DNA from: Medicago truncatula
Taxonomy: Eukaryota > Streptophyta > Magnoliopsida > Fabales > Fabaceae
DNA: 64,000 nt
Assembly: GCF_003473485.1 (NCBI RefSeq)
Contig: NC_053043.1
Coordinates: 30,914,576-30,978,575, forward strand
Direction of reading: 5' to 3'
In this document: positions 50,201-62,540 of the stretch, piece after piece
How positions within the stretch are numbered: position 1 is the stretch's first letter
Layout of the letters: each line of letters starts with the position of its first letter
Made by a program: the position numbers and the translations under genes
Notes under the pieces: model-generated
The model's input: the letters and a program-made list of their open reading frames with translations, nothing else
The model's database searches: none
What the model was told of the DNA's origin: nothing

Positions 50201-52096
50201 ATGATTGGTCGCGGTCTTACCACGAATAGTCACGCTGGAGGTGAGGTCAATTTGGGGGGGGGGATAGGGATGATTGGTTTGATGTGAGTCCGCGACGTAG
50301 GAAAGCATTGCGACAGGTTGATCGAAGTCAGGACAGGCAGCAGGAGAACAACTGGCGCAGGGATTGGGATGATTTTGACAATGGACAGTCTAGGTTTAGG
50401 GATTCGCGGGAGGAACTCGGTGATTACGACGACCGGTTTTACTACTCGGATAGGTATCAAGATCGAAAAGGGATTGCTCCTGGGGAACAGCGCGATGTTA
50501 ACACAAGGGAAGAAGTAGTGGAGCGGCGCGGTTCAGGGGGACAACAGAAGGTGCTCCGCAACGCTGCTATCTGTGTTCTTACGATTGAAAGCAGGTAGGG
50601 ACAGAACGCGAACTTAGCAGCTGATCGCACATCTCAACAACTTGCGACAATACCATCAAGTAATGAGACTGCAATTGGTTCAAATTTCAAACGGTTCGTA
50701 ACTTTTTACTTTACAAACTTTCCAGCTCAATTATCGAATTTCTATTTACGGAAGGGTTTTGAAGTGTGTGGTATGTTAGAGGATGTGGTGGTTCCTAGTA
50801 AACGTAACGTTTATGGGGAACTTAATGGTTTTGTTCGATATGTTAAAGATGTAAGTTATTGAAAGCGGTGAATGCAGTTTGTTATTGGTAATTTTCGTGT
50901 GAATGCGAAGGTTGCGAGATTTGATAGGTCTGCTAATAAGTTGTTGGTGAGGGAGGGTGAGGGTGAGGGAGTGACAGTTGAAGGAAAGGGGAAGAAAGGA
51001 GTAGTTGAGGGAGAAAAAAAGCTCAGGTGAGGGTGGCATAGTTACGGGCGTTGGAGGGGGGAAGGTGTTGGATATGGTGACGGTGGAGGGTGAGGGTGTG
51101 GAAGGGACTTCCGTGGTAAGGGTAGGGGAGGTGCGGGTGCCTTTGGAGAGGGTGAAGGGGAAGGGGATTGATATGGTGGATGAGGGAGCCGTATTGGTTA
51201 GGAAGGGAGGTGACGTAGGGGATGTTCTGAAGAAGCAGCAGGTACCATGTAGTCAGGTAGGGCGACAACGTTCAATCCAAAAACTATTAAGGATGTATAG
51301 GTCCCAAGGGGATGACTTGTTATGGGCTCGCAATGGCTGCACGGAAACCGTGACAAATGGTGAGGTTATTCCCGTGGTTCAAAATTGAATTGAAGACACA
51401 AGTTTTGAAGATTTAGAAGTGATACCTTTGGGTGCAGATAGATTATTTCTACATAACTCTTCAGGTGTCGATTTCTCATTAATTATTGAAGGTGCCCGTG
51501 ATTTTTTTGCTCATTTCTTTACTAATATTTGGAGATGGGATAAGGAAGTGACTACGTTTCAGAGAGGTGCTTGGCTGAGATTGTATGGTATCCCGTTACA
51601 TGCATGAAATGAATCCTTTTTCAAACTATGTGTTCTTGATTGTGGCAGATTTTTAAGGACTGATAGTTGTTCGGTGGATAAAGTCAAGTTTGATTATGCC
51701 CGTGTGTTGATTCCGACGTCCTCTCTGAAGGTCGTCAATTGTGCGAAAAAGCTTGTTGTTGATGGAGATATTGTTGATATAAAAATTGTTGAGGAGTGGG
51801 GCTTCAACATTGGTGAAGATGCATGTCTGTTTGAACCTGACGATGGAACGCATTCTTCGCATTCTAATCATGATGACATTGGTGGGGAAGCAGAGCATAA
51901 TGGTGTTGATACTGATTTTTTGGTTGACAAAATTGTGAATGAGCTGGTTGATGCTAGTAAGGAAGTGTCTCAGGAGCCCGTGATTGTGGGTAAGGTAACT
52001 AGTGAAGATATAGATGAGAATGTTGTGCAGCCAATTAGTGTCACTGTTGATGTAGCCGCACCAATTGTGGCGCGCACTATTACATGTGTTCCATAA
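50201..52096 (+). pseudogene. LINE ORF1, broken
   Basis: Starts MIGRGLTTNSHAGG; a G-run at 50256-50264 shifts the frame. Recognisable parts: an Arg/Asp-rich N-terminus, an RRM-like stretch (RFVTFYFTNFPAQL; GELNGFVRYV) and a DUF4283-like region (FQRGAWLRLYGIPLHA; VKFDYARVLIPT). Several stops lie between. In plant L1 elements ORF1 binds the RNA. Confidence 0.7.
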
Positions 52097-52244
52097 AAAC
52101 ATACAGACTCTAACAACTGCAACACGGTTTTTGATCATGGTCCGGAGATGTCTATTCTTGATTTTGAGGCCCGCAATCATAATGAAGCTACTCAGGTTTT
52201 TGTTAAGAATGACTATGTTGTGTCAGTACAGCCACAACGTCAGT

Positions 52245-54559
52245 CTTAGTGAATGGAAGTCCTACAGATGAGTTCCCGTTATTGAGGGGATTAAGGCAAG
52301 GTGATCCTTTGTCTCGTTTTTTGTTCTTGTTGGCGGCGGAGGGCCTTAATATTTTGATGAAATCATTGTTTGACACTCAATTATTTACTGGTTATAGCAT
52401 TGGGGAGGTCAATCCGATTGTTGTGTCTCACCTTCAGTTTGCTGACGACACTTTGTTATTGGGAACTAGCGAATGTCTGCACCCTAAGGGTGGTTATGGT
52501 GATTTTTGAGGAAATGTCGAGATTGAAGGTAAATTTTCATAAGAGTATGCTTGTTGGTGTTAACATTGCCACCTCTTGGTTAAACGAGATTGTGTTCGTG
52601 TTGAGTTGTAAAGTGGGAAAAGTGCCTTTCTTGTATATGGGTCTACCTATTGGAGGTAATATTCGGAGATTGTGTTTTTGGGAACCTATTGTGAATCGTA
52701 TTAAATCTAGACTGTCAAGTTGGATTAGTCGTTTTCTCTCTTTTTGGCGGCCGCTTGGTTCTTCTCAAATCTGTCTTGACTTATCTGCCTCTCTATGCAC
52801 TTTCTTTCTTCAAAGCTCCATCAGGTATAATCTCTTCTATTGAATCTTTATTGAATAAATTTTTTTAGGGTGGGGGTGATGATCATAGGAAAATATATTG
52901 GATTGGATGGACTAGTGTTTGCCTTCAAAAGGAGTATGGAGGGTTGAGGGTTAGACAGTTGAAGGAATTTAATGTTGCCTTATTGTGGAAATGGTGCTAG
53001 AGGATATTAGTGGATAGGGGTGGTTTTTGGTATAGAATTTTAGTCGCCCGTTATGGCGAGGTAGGTGGGAGGTTGGGGGCCAGAGTTGTTCTTCGTGGTG
53101 GAGGGAGGTGGGGAGGATTATGGATGGGGGCGGTGATGTGGGTGGTTGGTTTCAGGAGTATGTGTCGAAAAAGGTGGGGGATGGAACTGACACATTGTTT
53201 TGGTTTGATAAATGGTTGGGGTCAGTTCCTTTGTGTGTGCGTTTCCGCATGGTGTTTGAGTTATTTGAAAACAAATCCATCACGGTGGCTCATTTGTTTT
53301 CTCCCCAATTATGGAAAACATTAACATCAGATATGTTAAAGACCTTATTCTTACTAAAACTCCAGGCTGGAACTTTACTATCCTTAATGAGCATTTTCTA
53401 CCCATAGACTATAATAGTGTAATGCAAATTCCTCTCATTAATACTTAAAATCAGGATGAGCTTATGTGGATGGGGGATCAACAAGGGTATTACACTGTTA
53501 AAAGTGGGTATTTAGCCTTACAAAATTGGAAAAAGGAAGATGCTGACAACCCCTCTACTAGTGACCCTAATTTATCTACTTGGAAAAAATTTGGGCTTTA
53601 AACACAATTCCCAGACACAAAATGTTAATTTGGAGAATTCTGAATAGAGCCCTTCCTCTTAGAAGTGAGCTAGAAAAAAGGGGAATCCATTGTTCCCCTC
53701 TCTGTCCAAGATGCAATGCAAAGCTAGAGACATCAATGCACACCTTCATGTCCTACCCTATGATTACCAGAACATGATTTGGTTAAAACCTCGAACTAGA
53801 GATTCTGAACCAACTCTATCTGACTTCTCTGATTGGCTAAGTAATATTATCCAGAACGAAAACGAGGGTATTGCTATACAAGTTGCAGATATAACCTATT
53901 ATATTTGGTTTACACGTAACCTCGGCTTTTTTTAGTCTAGAATTTTACTTGAGATGGAAATCATCAAGCGAGCCCTCACCAGCATCTCCGATTATCAAGC
54001 GACCAATCAACATATTAGCAATCTGGATCTTCAACCTTCTTTCGCTCATCGTCTCCAGAAGCTCCCTTGCAGCACCAGACTCGTCCAGTAGAAGGCTTGT
54101 TGAAGGTGAATAGTGATGCTAATCTCCAAGAGCAAGGATGGTGGAGTTTAGGTACAGTGATTCGAGATTCTCAAGGATTGATTATGGCAGCAGCGACTTG
54201 GAAAGTCACTGGTTCGGAAAACGCAGCCATGGCGAAAGCTTTTGGCATTCTTGCAACTATGATTTTTTGCTTTCGAGTGTGGTTTTCCTAGATTAGTCTT
54301 TGAAGGAGAAAATGAAACGATTATACGCAGGATTCAAAATGACAAGTTAGTAGATAGATCTTATCTTGGAGAGACCATAAAGGGAATCCGGAAGGTACAA
54401 TCTGGCTTTGACATGTGTAGTTTTAACTTTATCCATAGAGATAGTAATATTGTGGCTCACATTCTGGTCCAATTAGCCTTGATCGACCCAAATAAGGTCT
54501 GGTTAGAGGAGGTACCCCCTCCTATTACTGATGTATACTTCCATGATCTTTTGAATTAA
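52245..54559 (+). pseudogene. LINE ORF2 remnant: reverse transcriptase, zf-RVT, RNase H
   Basis: Begins in the reverse transcriptase at LLRGLRQGDPLSRFLFLLA, with the catalytic QFADDTLL. Then FHKSMLVGVN, LGARV/WYRILVARYG, the zinc-binding zf-RVT part (LPLRSELEKRGI; CPRCNAKLET) and an RNase H (LKVNSDAN; GTVIRDSQG; RDSNIVAHIL). Many frameshifts and stops. The endonuclease domain is absent. Confidence 0.78.
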
Positions 54560-54583
54560 TAAATTCATTTTTGTTAAAAAAAA

Positions 54584-56174
54584 CATTATCTTAAAATTTG
54601 ATTTGAGTCAAACTCAACTTAAACGAAATCAATTTATAATATAAAATTGTCCTATTTATAAACAATTTATCATATCATCAAGACTCTAACACATTTCATT
54701 GAGTTACCACGGTGAGGATATGATAGAAACTCACATCTCAATCTCATGTTGTCAGTTAAATAAACTGACAGACATGCACCAATGACCAAACAAACCTTTT
54801 TTGGACTAACTACTGGAGACAACTTAAAGTTCTCATAAAAATGAAATGACCAGGGGTATAATGGTAAATTCATCACAACTAGTGATAACCAATACTGCAC
54901 TCAATGCTTAAAAACAAGCATTAAAGCACCCGTGAAAAAGGAATAAAAGACACACACATGACACATCTCAATTTAAAGATGGACACATTTAATGTTTGGC
55001 ATGCTCAAATAGATTTTTTTCCCATCAAATATCTTTATACATAACCGTTGAGCGTATAGATTAATCTTTTATACTGAATTTGATAGAACCATAATAAGTT
55101 ATAAAACTTTAGGGTTGATTTGATACGCAAAATATTAAGTACGGGAAAGAACAACATAGGACAGAACATCACAGCATAGGACGGAACGATCACAAGTTTT
55201 TACGGTATTGAATAATTTGTTGTCTTATACGATTTTTTGTGGACAAAAGCTTATATTTGTATTTTAGACATCTTGTACGTAGACAAATAGACAAAAAGTT
55301 GTGCAGTGATTTAGTGAGGGACAAAAATTCTGTTTTTGTCATGTCAATTGTCTTCGACTTGTCCTGTCCCTAAAGCAGTTTTATAAATCAAACAATATAC
55401 AACTGAAATTATCTTGTGATCTCCGTTATTTTTTCGAAAATTAATACAGATGCATGCTATTATGATTGGATTAAAATTCACAATTTTAGTGATGCTGAAA
55501 ATACTCCATCCGTTTTAAAATGAGTGTCGCTTTAGCCAATTGCACGCAAATTAAGGAATGGAATAAAGTAGTCAAATATCATAGCAATTTTACCAAATTA
55601 TCTTAATCAACTATTGATTTGTTTTTCATTAAAGAAATAGTAATACTTTGAAAGTAGTGTAACATAATATTAATTGAAGGTACAATTGAAAAGAAAAAGT
55701 TATTATTGCATTGGAAACTGAAAATAACATTCATTTTAAAACAATTTTTTTTAGCTAAAATGACACTATTTTAAAACGGATGGAATATTATTTACGAAAA
55801 AGAGTCTATATTTAATATTACGATGGTATATAAGTATCACAACCAATCCACCTTAATTTTTCAAAAGTTAAACTTTATACCTTAGGTGGATCACTGTCAT
55901 CCTAAATACCCACGCATGTTACCAAACATTCTTAGAGAAAAAACTCTTTTTAGAGAGAATTTCTTATGAGGAAACCGAATTAAAAAGTGTGAAATATATT
56001 TCCTACAAAGGGAAAATAATAAAATAATTTTTTTTCTTTTTGTGATTTTCTGCTTGCATGTCAAACACTTAGCCAATAAACCCATAAATTGAGTTTTGCT
56101 GAGTTGTAAATTGGTACATTTGGGGCTATAAAGTGCATAATTTTAGTGTGGTAACTTTCTGAGAAAAAAAAAAA
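54584..56174. other. AT-rich spacer
   Basis: No gene recognised. It contains a Stowaway-like MITE at 55504-55785. An A-run directly precedes the ATG at 56175. Confidence 0.5.
55504..55785. mobile_element. Stowaway-like MITE
   Basis: The ends CTCCATCCGTTTTAAAAT and, inverted, TTCCATCCGTTTTAAAAT pair over about 30 bp and are flanked by TA. Length 282 bp, no ORF. These are the features of Tc1/mariner-derived Stowaway MITEs. Confidence 0.8.
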
Positions 56175-56285
56175 ATGGCTTCCTCTGATGACAGAGATAC
56201 AGTAGTGAAGAGACTTAGACATTTGGGCAGAAAACTATCCAAAAACCTAGCTTCTTCAGCTGATATGCTTCTTGAATTACTTGAT
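56175..56285 (+). CDS. Lone first coding exon, possibly PDS5-like
   Basis: ATG in good context, then 37 codons ending at a GT donor (GTAACG at 56286). The peptide MASSDDRDTVVKRLRHLG, ending SSADMLLELLD, resembles the N-terminus of plant PDS5-type cohesion proteins (leucine-rich SS-DELL-LLD pattern), but the match is short. I found no second exon downstream, so this is either a gene fragment or a gene with a very long intron. Confidence 0.35.
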
Positions 56286-57795
56286 GTAACGTATCTTTTA
56301 ACTTCTATTTTTTAATGTATCTATTGATTAATTTGATTTAAATGTTATGTTTGTGTTTTAAATTACATTGTAATTGAACTTCTGGATTTTGTTATGCTTC
56401 TTTGTGTATCTTTTTGCTGAATTGCGTGTCATTGATTCAATTGCATCTTCTGATCAGGAGTTTAGGGTTTGTGCTATGGCTTTCTAGTAAATTGAATTTC
56501 AATGTTGTTAATTTGATGCATACCTTATGATTGAGTGAGGTGGAAATGTTATGTAGCACCAACAGCTCTAATCAAAGGTGTTTCCGGTGTCTGACACTGG
56601 CACGACACTGACACATGTGATTCCGTTCCCATAATTCATTTTTTTAAATTATTACCATCTGTGGTGTTGGCTTGGGACCTTGGAGTGTGCTCCTCTCAGG
56701 GTCTCGGGTTCGATTATGCTCGGTGCCAATTTTGGTGGGTTAGTTTGGTAAAAAAATAATAATAATTACTTGTGCCAGTGCATTATAGAACACTATGGCG
56801 TAATTTGATCCATGTAGCCAACCTCACTTAGTGGGATAAGGCTTGGTGGTTGTTGTTGTTGTACTTGTGTCAGTGTCCTGTCTGTTGTCTCTGTTGGTGC
56901 TTCATAGCTTATATGTGTGTCAATTTTTGTTTCCTAAGGACTAGTATTTGGTTTACCTCTTACAATTGTTTACTGCAATGTTTGACATTTGATATTTCAA
57001 ATTAGGCACAACAATGTAATTAGGAGTTAAGCACCTCTAGCTAGTTAAAAAATTGGTTTTTGGTCAACTTTCTTGGATTGCTCCGAAATTTGTCCAGCTT
57101 ATCCAAAAAAAATCATGGAACTGTAGTCCCCTAGCAGGGACTGCTTACGGGACTCCGGTCTCAAAATCCAAAATTCCTTCGTTTAGACCGCTTTTTAATT
57201 TTTTTGAATATTTCATATCCTTAAAAAATCCAAAAAAAATTGTGTTAGAGTTATTTGTTTTTTAGAGATTTATTGTGGCATTTTTATATTTTGTTTTAGC
57301 ATTAGGACATCGTCGGTATTTCTTGATATATGTATGCTGCTGCATTCCTATGTCTTATGATGCTTGATTAGATGAATTCTTGGATTCTAACACTCTTTAT
57401 CCTGAAATAGATAGGATGTTTTATTCACTTCATAGACTTAATAGGATTAGTACAAGTACAAACATAGGTGTCCTGAGATGTCATTAGAACTCCTTCTGGT
57501 GAAGTAAAAGTAAGTGCAGTGTCAACCTTATACATTCATTAATGTAATAACTAGATCAATTTTCTCTATTTTATGTTTTTACACTCTGAGTATGTTTAGC
57601 AAAAGAGATAAGAGAGAAGAAATATAGCGATAAGATTTATAAAATGTTACATTTTATTCATTCTCTCTCTATCTATCTATTGAAAATTTCAAGTCATTGG
57701 AGTGTTTTTCTTTCCCTTATATTGTAAATTTTGTGCATATCATTCTAATCACACAAAAAATTCCAGACCAAAAGATTTGGATAAACTGCAAAATA
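56286..57795 (+). other. Spacer or intron with SINE remnants
   Basis: AT-rich with no further exon recognised. SINE-like sequences lie at 56655-56865. A dispersed segment with GCAGGGACTGCTTACGGGAC at about 57134 is unexplained. Confidence 0.45.
56655..56865 (+). mobile_element. SINE remnants, including an Au-SINE-like 3' end
   Basis: GGTCTCGGGTTCGATTATGC at 56699-56718 looks like a tRNA-type B box. A second piece ends CCTCACTTAGTGGGATAAGG followed by CTTGGTGG and TTG repeats, the well-known tail of the plant Au SINE. No flanking duplication was resolved. Confidence 0.6.
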
Positions 57796-59729
57796 TTAGT
57801 CATCACAGTCGCAACATGGAAACAACATCTTCCTCCATCGGTGCTTTCTTGATTGACTTTTATCAGCTTCCATCATTCTCACCGGGCTTCCACTCCATTC
57901 CACAGGTAATCTGTTATTCATTCACAAGCTTAACTACTTATAACAATTTATTTCGAATATTGAAACATAAATGACAGAATTGTAACTAACTTATAACTTG
58001 TTAGGGTTTAAACTCGGGTACTTCTTATCAGTTCGACTTTCAGTGAAACTCATTAACCACTGCAGTTCAAAGATTGCGCGCAAGATATTTACTAGTGTAT
58101 AATTAAACAAGAACAAAGTAACTTACACGGGAAAAGAAAATGAGTGTGAACTGCTTATGCTATCATTAGATTGATGAGAGGCAATGCTAGAGGTGTTTGC
58201 ATGACAAGTACATGATGTTTGATCAGATTGAGAGTCCGAGGCACTATTTGAAGTCTCTTGATGATCATCAACTTGTTTGTTGTCTGAACTTGTTATACTT
58301 TGTAAGTAACTTATATCAGGTCTATACATGTTTGAGTCAGTTACTTGTAAACACTCTCTGCTATGTGGAAACTCCACTCTGCTTCCACTTGTTCTCTGCC
58401 AATTCTCAAAGGACCTAGAAAAGTTTCTTTCCCTTTGGAAAGCCTGAAAATTGTAAAAGATAAAATGGGTCAACAAATTTAGAGGTAGCATACTTTGGAT
58501 TTAATTTCAATGTGTTCCACTGAGGTAACAATATTATATCTATTTTGATATTTTTGAATGAGCTTCTAACACTTGACGTGGGAGCCTTAAATTCTAAGTG
58601 CAAGTTGTGCTACTAAATTTTTATGTACTTCACCTTTTGTGATAGTGTAGATGGCAGTGAACTAACTATCTTGTTGAAAATGTTTATTTATTTATATCTT
58701 CAATGAATCATATACGCAAGCATATGACAGAAGTTAACAGAATTTGGGTCGGAACTAACTCAACTCCTGAAATATCAAGACTCTTTTGGCCAAATAAAAA
58801 TATAGGTGAGTTGGTCCCGAGTGCTCACCAACAAGGCTCTTTTTTAACCCACCCCTGCGAGATATGAGCCAACCCTTTACCAGTTGGACCAACCTCCATT
58901 AGCAACCCCCTTTATCTCTATTCAATGTGATACTTTTATTTTTCACACCCCCTCACTATTGGGCTTGGTGCGTGATTATAAACACTATTGTGCTTGGTGC
59001 GTGATTATAAATGGTGTATGACCCGATAGATAGACTATGATACCATATTAAGTTTCAAGATGCATATGTCTTATTGGTCTGGTGGCAATATTCTAAAAAT
59101 TAATGATTCAAATCTGTGTTCAAAGAGATAAAATGTACAAACTAAGAGTTAAAATGTCTAACCTCTCTAAGTGTCTCTGATGCTGTCCTGCTTGGGAAGT
59201 GTTGATCAATGGAAATCCTGTTTCCTAAATCAAGCTCCATTTCACTTTTCATCAAGTTTCTGAAACCATGCACTTTCATAGCTTCCTTAAAGGAAATATG
59301 TTGAGAGGAACATTCTGAATCTGATCCAAATGAATTACTTGATATTGTTTCCATTACTTCATGATTTAAATCACTTTCGCTATTCACGTCACACTTTCTT
59401 TCTGGTAAAACTTCCCTATCGATGCAAATGTCCTTTACATATTGTTGTTGATCCTCTTGAATAAAAACAACCAGCTCAGGCATATTGTAGTCTAGGACAT
59501 TCATGCTTGTAGAAGAAAAATTATTGCTTTTGATGAAATCCGACAAGTCGCTGGAAGAATTATCTGTACAATTGTCTACGTTGAATAATTTCTGTATCGG
59601 AACCTCCCTTATCACAAAATTATTACTCTTCACTCTATCATGAAATTTTTTCGTATGGTCTTGACTACTTTGATCTTCACAACCAAATAAATGTGGTTGT
59701 CTCTTGCTGTATACTTTTGAACTCCACAT
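57796..59729 (-). CDS. BASL/gar2-related family protein, three exons, about 332 aa
   Basis: Exons on minus: 59163-59729, 58127-58443 and 57796-57910, with GT-AG introns and phases that fit (0 and 2). The start is taken at 59729 (MWSSKVYSKRQPH); the frame is open a little upstream to a possible acceptor at about 59758. Features: MPELVVFIQED, KDICIDREVLPE, FKEAMKVHGFRNLMKSE, and the C-terminus SHSFSFP joined to VLPVEWSGSPVRM, ending in a basic, Cys-rich tail (RKMLFPCCDC). That ending is the signature of the BASL/gar2-related family; FSFP fits the FxFP MAP-kinase docking motif known in BASL. BASL sets polarity in stomatal asymmetric division; this protein's role is unknown. Confidence 0.55.
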
Positions 59730-62036
59730 CTTTGACAGAATTATCACTTGCAACACTGCATCGAAAAAGAGTGGTGTCAGGTTTGTGGGCTAGAATAGGA
59801 TCCGATTCTCTGCAGTGCCTACATGTTTTAACGCAGTAAATGATCTCAGCCGTTACTCTGAGATCAAACGGTTTAGATTACACAATAAAAAACTACTATT
59901 AAACAATCCCGACCATTAATTTGAGATCGGATAAAAGTGTGTGACGTGGTTACTGCACGAAATCCAAATTGAACGGTTTAGCCGTTTAGGGAAAAAAATC
60001 TTGGCTATTTATTGTTCAAGAGACTATTATACACCAAGAACATACAAAATCGACAACACACCTCAAAATAAGTATTCATTTTAGAAACAAATCCCTCTTT
60101 TTCTGGTATACAATAGTATGAGATCTGAGCCTATGATATTCTGCAATGTTTTAAAAGCTGAAATCGGGACAACAGTGCAATTGAACTGCTCAGATAACCA
60201 ATCCGTAGATAGTGGCAGTTCACAGTTCAACCAGTTGAACCGTCCGATTAGGTTCACTTTCTAAGACATTGTGTAACCGTATCTCGTTGTTCATGTCAAT
60301 CACATATGAATAATTTATCTAGACATTTACAAAGAAGATGAAAGAACAAAATTACTTCATTCTAGGTGAACACATGATATTTGGCTAGTTTCATCATCCT
60401 TAGAAAATCCAGGTTGAATTAAGGTATACATTTAAATGAAAAATGTTTAGAAAATTGGATTCTAAAATCTTATATCTATAATTTTTGTAATCACATGAAA
60501 GATTTAAGCAAAGAAAAAAATGAATTGCAAAATGAATAAACCTGGCTTACATGACTCTGTATATGAGATTAAGCAGTTTCACAACTCAAGCATATGAAGA
60601 AGAATACTATCTCTCATTAAATACGAAAAATTAAATAAAATAACGACAATGTATGAATATTTAGATGGTTTAAACACATTAATAGAAGGATCAAAAGATG
60701 GTAAAAAAAAACACATCCCAAAAAAAAAACAACAACTGCACATAGATTTTCAAAAGTACAAGGTTTTCAAAAGCACAAGATTTTCCAAAGAAAATATCCA
60801 GCTTCAATTTACCTTATGATTGATAATTCCAAAGCACAATTCAAAAGAAAAAAAAGTAGTAGCTCTAAAGTATCACCTGTAAAATTTATGAATCACTTGT
60901 AACTCTAGCTCTAGTTAATAATACCTGCAAAAAAGAAACGCAAATTTGAGACCAATCTAGTTTCATTGAGTACAATACAGGAACGGTTTCAAAAAGAAAA
61001 AGAAAAACATTGTACAACATTAAATGGACAGTTCAATCCAATTAATACCCTTAAAACATAATACCAAACAACATTGTACAACACATGCAACACAAATGTT
61101 GCTTCAGTAAAAAAAAAAAAAAAAAAAACTCAAATGTTGCATACACTTTTTCTGTATTGTTTTGTATGTATTCCTCTATAACACACTATTTTCGTTTGGT
61201 TACCAAGAAATTCGCATGACCATAACAAACACCAGACTTAGTTTTTTATGTGTATATATATACATATACTAGGTGTGAATTTCTCTTTATCTAAAAATGT
61301 TGATTCCTTGAAGATATGGATGTCTCCTCCACCTCAGTTAAATATTGTGGATGCCTCTCGGATATTTAGACAGCGTTTTGCTTAGTTTTTTTTTTTTCCT
61401 CGATAAAAAAAATTCAAAAATATATAATGTAATTTGGAATTTAATTTAAAGCATTCAAATTTCAAAAAGAAAAATATGGAAGTGTTTATTAACATTCTAA
61501 TTTGATAAAAAAAAAAAAAGTTGACTTTCTGTAAGAAGATTGGGGTACAAGATGAAAGGTTACGTTCAATGGGTGCATCACTCTGTCTATACCATCATCA
61601 ACCGTAGCGTTGTTTGTTATCATTGTTTCTTATTTATGAAGACAAATAAAAAGGCTTTCCTTTTAAATTGGGACCCAAAACAAACAAAAAAAATTCAACT
61701 ACAAATTTCTAATTTAATTGGAGGAGTTAAACCTCTTTCATTAGATATGACAAGAAAAATAAACTAAAATGCTCATTTTTTTAAATGAGATATTTGAATT
61801 ATGTGAGTGGAAAAACAATGATAAATTAAAATTAGTATTAAAATTAATGCATGATTTTTATTTTTTAGAATAATGCATGCATGAAAATTAATGATAAATA
61901 TTATAAGATAATTTCCTCTAAAAAAGATAAGATAATTTAAAATTTTATGATTTCTATGACTTAACTCACGCAAGGGCATTTTGGTCATTTACTTTGAGAA
62001 TGAGCAAATCCATTTGAGTAAAGAGCAGAATTCAGT
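59730..62036. other. AT-rich spacer upstream of the BASL/gar2-related gene
   Basis: No gene. It probably holds the promoter and any 5' untranslated exons of the gene at 57796-59729. Poly-A runs occur at 60716-60730 and 61110-61129, and a TATATATACATATA stretch at about 61254. Confidence 0.45.
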
Positions 62037-62540
62037 AAGTTGGACAACACACTTTTACCTAAAACCTTAAGTGAATGAGTTCATGGCGGTCTTCTCACTT
62101 ATTAAGTGTTAAACCTCCATTTTTCTAAGCAATGTGAGATTTCTAACTCAAACTTGCTACACAACAATCTCCCCTGAAGTGTGAGCTCATCAATTCATCA
62201 TGCTCACCCCTTCATGTAGAGGCTTTTCCATCCGCACAAACTTGCTTGGACCGCCGTTGTCACTTTTCTCAATAAGACACGCCGCCTGAACACCTTGGTA
62301 GGAAGACTTTCGATACAAGGAGCCAATCAAACTCTTCGCTGAACCACGACTCTAATGTCACTATTAAGTCATGAGGGGTCATCCAAATTGGCTCAATGCA
62401 ATCACACATGTGAGTTGGACACCACACTTCTACCCAAAACCTTAAGACAATAGGTTTATGGGTCTTCTTAGTTATAAAGGGCCCAACCTCTACTTTTCTG
62501 AACATCTTGAGACTTCTAACTCACATTTATTGGACAACAC
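62037..62540 (-). mobile_element. Candidate TRIM (miniature LTR retrotransposon)
   Basis: Two related direct repeats of about 125-130 bp at about 62037-62164 and 62414-62538, both containing GTTGGACA, CCAAAACCTTAAG-like, TTTTCT and TTCTAACTCA. On the minus strand CACTTCAGGGGAGAT precedes TGTTGTGTAGC, as a polypurine tract before an LTR would. A worn TGACATTAGAGTCGTGG-like stretch may be the primer site. No ORF of its own. Confidence 0.45.

Larger units (their letters stand above)
50174..54583 (+). mobile_element. LINE (L1-type) retrotransposon, decayed and internally deleted
   Basis: ORF1 with an RNA-binding-like region, part of a reverse transcriptase, a zf-RVT region and an RNase H, in the order of plant L1-type LINEs, ending TAATAAATTCATTTTTG and an A-run. 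The endonuclease and the first half of the reverse transcriptase are missing. Candidate target duplications are AAAAGAAACAT (50163) and AAAAAAAACAT (54576), which are hard to separate from the A-tail. Confidence 0.8.

Noticed and set aside
51005-51388. 127-codon Gly/Val-rich plus ORF as a separate gene
   Set aside because: It lies inside LINE ORF1 between recognisable pieces of that ORF.
57702-57974. 90-codon plus ORF with a splice-like end
   Set aside because: It is antisense to the last exon of the BASL/gar2-related gene, whose phases and signature fit well.
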